Part shown: piece by piece, positions 13,637 to 16,390 of the stretch
How positions within the stretch are numbered: the first letter of the stretch is position 1
Layout of the letters: each line of letters starts with the position of its first letter
From: Candidatus Omnitrophota bacterium
Lineage (GTDB): Bacteria > Omnitrophota > Omnitrophia > Omnitrophales > Abzuiibacteriaceae
NCBI GenBank assembly: GCA_016206995.1
Contig: JACQQN010000175.1
Span: forward strand, 1-16,390
Direction of reading: 5' to 3'
Length of the DNA: 16,390 nt
Position numbers and translations under genes: made by a program
The notes under the pieces: generated by a model
The model's input: the letters and a program-made list of their open reading frames with translations, nothing else
Told to the model about the DNA's origin: nothing
Databases searched by the model: none

Positions 13637-14371
13637 GCCTTCTTCAATTGCCTCGATCATTCTTGCTCGAACCAAATCGCGGAGTTCTCCATACTGGTCT
13701 TCTCGATAGGCCGTTGTCTGAATGGGTTTCAATACTTTAATTTTGCAGCGGATGTTTGGTGAAAATTGGGCACTTCCTTTTTTAATGACCTCACTTGTTC
13801 CTGTAAGCGCAATAGGAACAACGGGCTTTCTAGTTTTAATGGCGAGTCGGAAAGCGCCATTCTTAAAAGAACCTAATTTACCTGTAACGCTTCTCGTCCC
13901 TTCTGGGAAAATAAGGAGCGACATGTTTCGGTTGAGCCAGTAGAAACATTGATCAAAACTATTTCGGATGCTTTCTTGATTCCCACGAATCAGCCGAACA
14001 TATTTTAAAGCACTCATCGCCCACCCGAAAAAAGGAATTTTAAAAAGGCTGTCTTTCGCAACCCATTTGAATTGTTTGCCCAAGCAATAAAGAAAAATGA
14101 TATCACTGAAGCTTGCGTGGTTTGCGGCCAGTACATAACTTTTTCCTTCTTGGATGTAACCTCTTCCTTGGATTTTAATCGACCAAGTGGGATTTAAAAA
14201 AGTAATGATTTTCCCCCAGGTGTTTGCAATGCGTTGGCTTGCCCGCCGGTCGGGGTCGATCCATTGAAAGGTGAATGAAACAACGATGATCGATGTTGAG
14301 ACACCAAGGGTAACCAGAGTAATCAAGATCCAAATTAGGACCGAGTAAATCAATTGGAGTATGTAGCGCAT
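13628..14371 (-). CDS. plsC: 1-acyl-sn-glycerol-3-phosphate acyltransferase (PlsC family)
   Basis: A 247-residue lysophospholipid acyltransferase that converts lysophosphatidic acid to phosphatidic acid at the inner membrane. An N-terminal membrane helix (about residues 8-35) precedes the acyltransferase domain. The HX4D catalytic motif is H85-D90 in NHASFSDIIF; LIRGNQESI is block II, FPEGTRS is the phosphate-binding block III, and KPVVPIALTG is block IV. All four are intact. Length fits the family. ATG 14371 is the only reasonable start; no Shine-Dalgarno is seen. The substrate could instead be another lysolipid, since many genomes hold several PlsC paralogues. Confidence 0.88.
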   Translation of the reverse strand: MRYILQLIYSVLIWILITLVTLGVSTSIIVVSFTFQWIDPDRRASQRIANTWGKIITFLNPTWSIKIQGRGYIQEGKSYVLAANHASFSDIIFLYCLGKQFKWVAKDSLFKIPFFGWAMSALKYVRLIRGNQESIRNSFDQCFYWLNRNMSLLIFPEGTRSVTGKLGSFKNGAFRLAIKTRKPVVPIALTGTSEVIKKGSAQFSPNIRCKIKVLKPIQTTAYREDQYGELRDLVRARMIEAIEEGEK

Positions 14372-14413
14372 TTTATTGTGGAGTTACAGGGCGGAAGCCC
14401 CAAAACTGCTAAT

Positions 14414-14422
14414 ATCATATCA
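14414..14422 (-). promoter_or_regulatory. Possible extended -10 promoter of plsC
   Basis: On the minus strand the sequence TGATATGAT gives an extended -10 (TGnTATGAT), about 43 nt before the plsC ATG. No good -35 box is found, which is acceptable for extended -10 promoters. Confidence 0.35.
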
Positions 14423-14516
14423 CTTAAAAAAATGAAAAGGTAGTTTCAAATTTTGCCGTAAATAAAGTCAAAAGTTTGAAGGATCAAATTTCTGCTCAAG
14501 CTGTGTGGAGGTTTTT

Positions 14517-14930
14517 GTGCGTCACCAAAGATGGATGATTGGTTGTTTTAACGTGCTGTTTTTTTCAAGCGTCTTTTTGTTTAACATAGCTTTAGCAGAG
14601 AAATCTTTAGAGAATGAAACCACGGAAGAACCCATCGTGCAACCTACGGAAATTAAATCAGGTGAGCTCGCCAATAACTTCGAGAAAGAGAAGACCGAAC
14701 GCCGGAAAACGTTTTTGAACGAGCTTCGCACCGAAGCAGAAGAATTTCGGAAAAAACTTGACTCAACAAAAGACGAAAAGGAACGAGAGAAGTTGATTGA
14801 AGAATTTCGGAAGTCACGCTCTCAAAAAGTTGAAGCGCTTATGAAAAGCGAAAAGGAAATGCAACCGGGCGCCCCCGTAGCGCCTGCACCCTCCGAAGCG
14901 GAAAAGAATGAATCCAGTCAAGGGAGCTAG
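14517..14930 (+). CDS. Small exported coiled-coil protein
   Basis: A 137-residue protein with an N-terminal signal-like segment (WMIGCFNVLFFSSVFLFNIA, cleavage likely after ALA). An acidic linker follows, then a highly charged helix (about residues 52-110) rich in Lys, Glu and Arg that should form a coiled coil. The two EEFRK-type segments in this helix may be a short internal repeat. The tail is Pro/Ala-rich. GTG 14517 was chosen because GGAGG ends 5 nt before it; GTG 14505 overlaps that site. No family is recognised. Its last 23 nt overlap the start of the glycoside hydrolase gene, suggesting translational coupling. Confidence 0.6.
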   Translation: MRHQRWMIGCFNVLFFSSVFLFNIALAEKSLENETTEEPIVQPTEIKSGELANNFEKEKTERRKTFLNELRTEAEEFRKKLDSTKDEKEREKLIEEFRKSRSQKVEALMKSEKEMQPGAPVAPAPSEAEKNESSQGS

Positions 14931-16221
14931 AATCGAGAAACCCGTCCAATTTCCCACAAGTTTTTTTTGGGGCGCCGCGACTTCAGCACATCAAGTTGAA
15001 GGGGGAAACCGCCTTAATGATTGGTGGGAGTGGGAAGAGAAACAAATTCTAAAAACGCCCTCGCTTGCTGCTTGTGAACATTACGAACGTTTTGAATCTG
15101 ATTTTGATCTTGCAAAAAACCTTGGGCATAATGCCCATCGATTTTCAATTGAGTGGAGCAGGCTTGAGCCAGAAAAAAATCGGTGGAATGAAAAAGAATT
15201 TGCTCACTACCACGCAGTTCTTGATGCTTTAATCAAACGGAAAATCGAACCGATCGTGACGCTGCATCACTTTACACTTCCTGCCTGGCTCGCCAGAGAC
15301 GGCGGTTTTGAAAATCCAAGAATCGTTGATTATTTTGGGTATTATGCGAGAAAAGTAGTAGAAGCATTTGGATCAAAAGTAAAATACTGGGTTACGATTA
15401 ACGAACCAATGGTTTTTTTATTTAAAGGTTACTTGGTGGGCGAGTGGCCACCAGGACTTCGCTCTTCCAGAAGGGCACTGAAAGCACTTCGTCATTTGAT
15501 ATTGGCGCACATCCGGGCATACCAGGCAATTCACCATTATGCACAAGCCCATCATGATGTTAAAAAACCAATTGTAGGATTCGCTCAGCACGTCGCTCGT
15601 TTTTCGCCATGCTCTCCAGGCGCATGGCGAGACCGTTTATCAGCTTGGCTTCGGCAATTTTTTTCAAACCACTTGATTTTAAAAGCGCTCCACAGCGGAT
15701 TTTTATTTTTCCCGGGAATTTACTGCGAGCCGCTCCCCATGCGGCGAAGTTTTGATTTCTTGGGTTTGAATTATTACACCCGGCATTTTGTTCATTTTAA
15801 GAATTTCGAATTTCCTGGAATTCTTGGAGATGAATGCAATGTAGAACATCATAAGACAGCAGGGCCGCGCAACGACATGGGATGGGAAATTTATCCGAAA
15901 GGACTTTTCGATTTGCTACTTGAAATGAAACAATATCAAGTTCCTATCATGATTTTGGAAAACGGGATTTGTACTGGTGACGACGCTACGCGCACAGAAT
16001 TTATTCGAAGGCATCTTTTAGAAATCGCGCATGCGATGGAAAAACATGTTCCTGTGGCGGGCTATTTATATTGGTCACTTCTTGATAACTTCGAGTGGGA
16101 ACATGGTTTCAGGCCTCGGTTTGGTATCATTGAGGTTGATTACCAAACTCAAGAAAGGCGGATTCGCGGAAGCGCTCAGTACTTTTCTGAAATTTGTAAA
16201 ACCGCGATCATCCTGCCCTAA
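14908..16221 (+). CDS. Glycoside hydrolase family 1 (beta-glucosidase/beta-galactosidase type)
   Basis: A 437-residue retaining beta-glycosidase of family GH1. It begins with FPTSFFWGAATSAHQVEGG (the glycone-binding Gln). TLHHFTLPAWL carries the conserved His, the acid/base E166 lies in TINEP, and the nucleophile E351 in ILENG. FLGLNYYTR and LLDNFEWEHGFRPRFGI (sugar-binding Trp/Glu) follow. Length and motif order are normal, so the enzyme should be active. The nucleophile motif reads LENG instead of the usual TENG. There is no signal peptide, so it acts in the cytoplasm on imported di- or oligosaccharides. No sugar transporter is next to it. The exact sugar cannot be told; gluco-, galacto- and 6-phospho-substrates are all known in GH1. 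Confidence 0.92.
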   Translation: MNPVKGARIEKPVQFPTSFFWGAATSAHQVEGGNRLNDWWEWEEKQILKTPSLAACEHYERFESDFDLAKNLGHNAHRFSIEWSRLEPEKNRWNEKEFAHYHAVLDALIKRKIEPIVTLHHFTLPAWLARDGGFENPRIVDYFGYYARKVVEAFGSKVKYWVTINEPMVFLFKGYLVGEWPPGLRSSRRALKALRHLILAHIRAYQAIHHYAQAHHDVKKPIVGFAQHVARFSPCSPGAWRDRLSAWLRQFFSNHLILKALHSGFLFFPGIYCEPLPMRRSFDFLGLNYYTRHFVHFKNFEFPGILGDECNVEHHKTAGPRNDMGWEIYPKGLFDLLLEMKQYQVPIMILENGICTGDDATRTEFIRRHLLEIAHAMEKHVPVAGYLYWSLLDNFEWEHGFRPRFGIIEVDYQTQERRIRGSAQYFSEICKTAIILP

Positions 16222-16390
16222 GTCTCTACGCTTAAAATAGGAAATCCAACCTTTTTTCGTCACCAGCCTCATTTATTTCTTAAGTCATTTATTTATAGTA
16301 ACTTACGATCGTTTTCTTTCTTAATCTAGAATCATTCGTTTCCTTGAATTTTTTCCCTTTATCGAGTAGAATTCCACATAGTATTTTAAC

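Noticed and set aside
16222..16390. Right-end spacer examined for a terminator, promoter or next gene.
   Set aside because: It is AT-rich, with no clear hairpin plus T-run and no supported coding frame apart from antisense shadows, so nothing can be called.
1..16390. Search for CRISPR arrays, tRNAs, transposases, phage or toxin-antitoxin genes.
   Set aside because: No regularly spaced repeats, no tRNA-like cloverleaf, no terminal inverted repeats flanking a transposase and no typical toxin pair were seen.

Overview
The window looks like chromosomal DNA of a Gram-negative bacterium with about average-to-low GC. It carries mostly conserved housekeeping genes in short operons, with some exported proteins of unknown function between them. 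No phage, insertion sequence, CRISPR array, tRNA or rRNA is visible. The best clue to the lineage is a small secreted protein at 13199-13579. It resembles the exosortase-associated family TIGR04073, which is known from Omnitrophota- and Verrucomicrobia-like bacteria. I therefore lean to an Omnitrophota or other PVC-related bacterium, but this is an inference.

Layout. The left edge holds the start of fabI (minus strand). A plus-strand pair follows: a DEDDy-type 3'-5' exonuclease and a degenerate receiver-domain protein. Next comes a compact iron-sulfur cluster operon, iscR-iscS-iscA, behind a near-consensus promoter. The -35 box of this promoter lies inside a GAC-N7-GTC inverted repeat that resembles an IscR type 1 operator. 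It is followed by a membrane-anchored 3D-domain (cell-wall type) protein and a P-II signal protein with an unusually short T-loop. A HAD phosphatase on the minus strand meets the P-II gene tail to tail, and the two stop codons overlap. Divergent from it are dgkA and rlmH, then rmuC and a secreted protein of unknown function whose frame continues past an in-frame TAG, then a GH3-family acyl-adenylate enzyme. The GH3 gene converges on an alpha/beta hydrolase gene, with 63 nt of coding overlap.

The right third holds a canonical single-domain response regulator followed by a zinc-ribbon/transmembrane protein. After that comes a long, hairpin-rich leader before the TIGR04073-like gene and a perfect 30-nt palindromic terminator, then plsC on the minus strand. 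A secreted coiled-coil protein overlaps the start of a family 1 glycoside hydrolase gene. The last 170 bases show no gene.

How the genes fit together. Three themes recur: envelope and lipid metabolism (FabI, DgkA, PlsC, the 3D protein, several exported proteins), Fe-S assembly with its own regulator, and signalling (two receiver proteins, P-II). Nothing amounts to a clearly new multi-gene system. The most unusual items are the P-II protein lacking the T-loop tyrosine, the amber-interrupted exported protein, the IscR-like operator, and the structured leader upstream of the TIGR04073-like gene.
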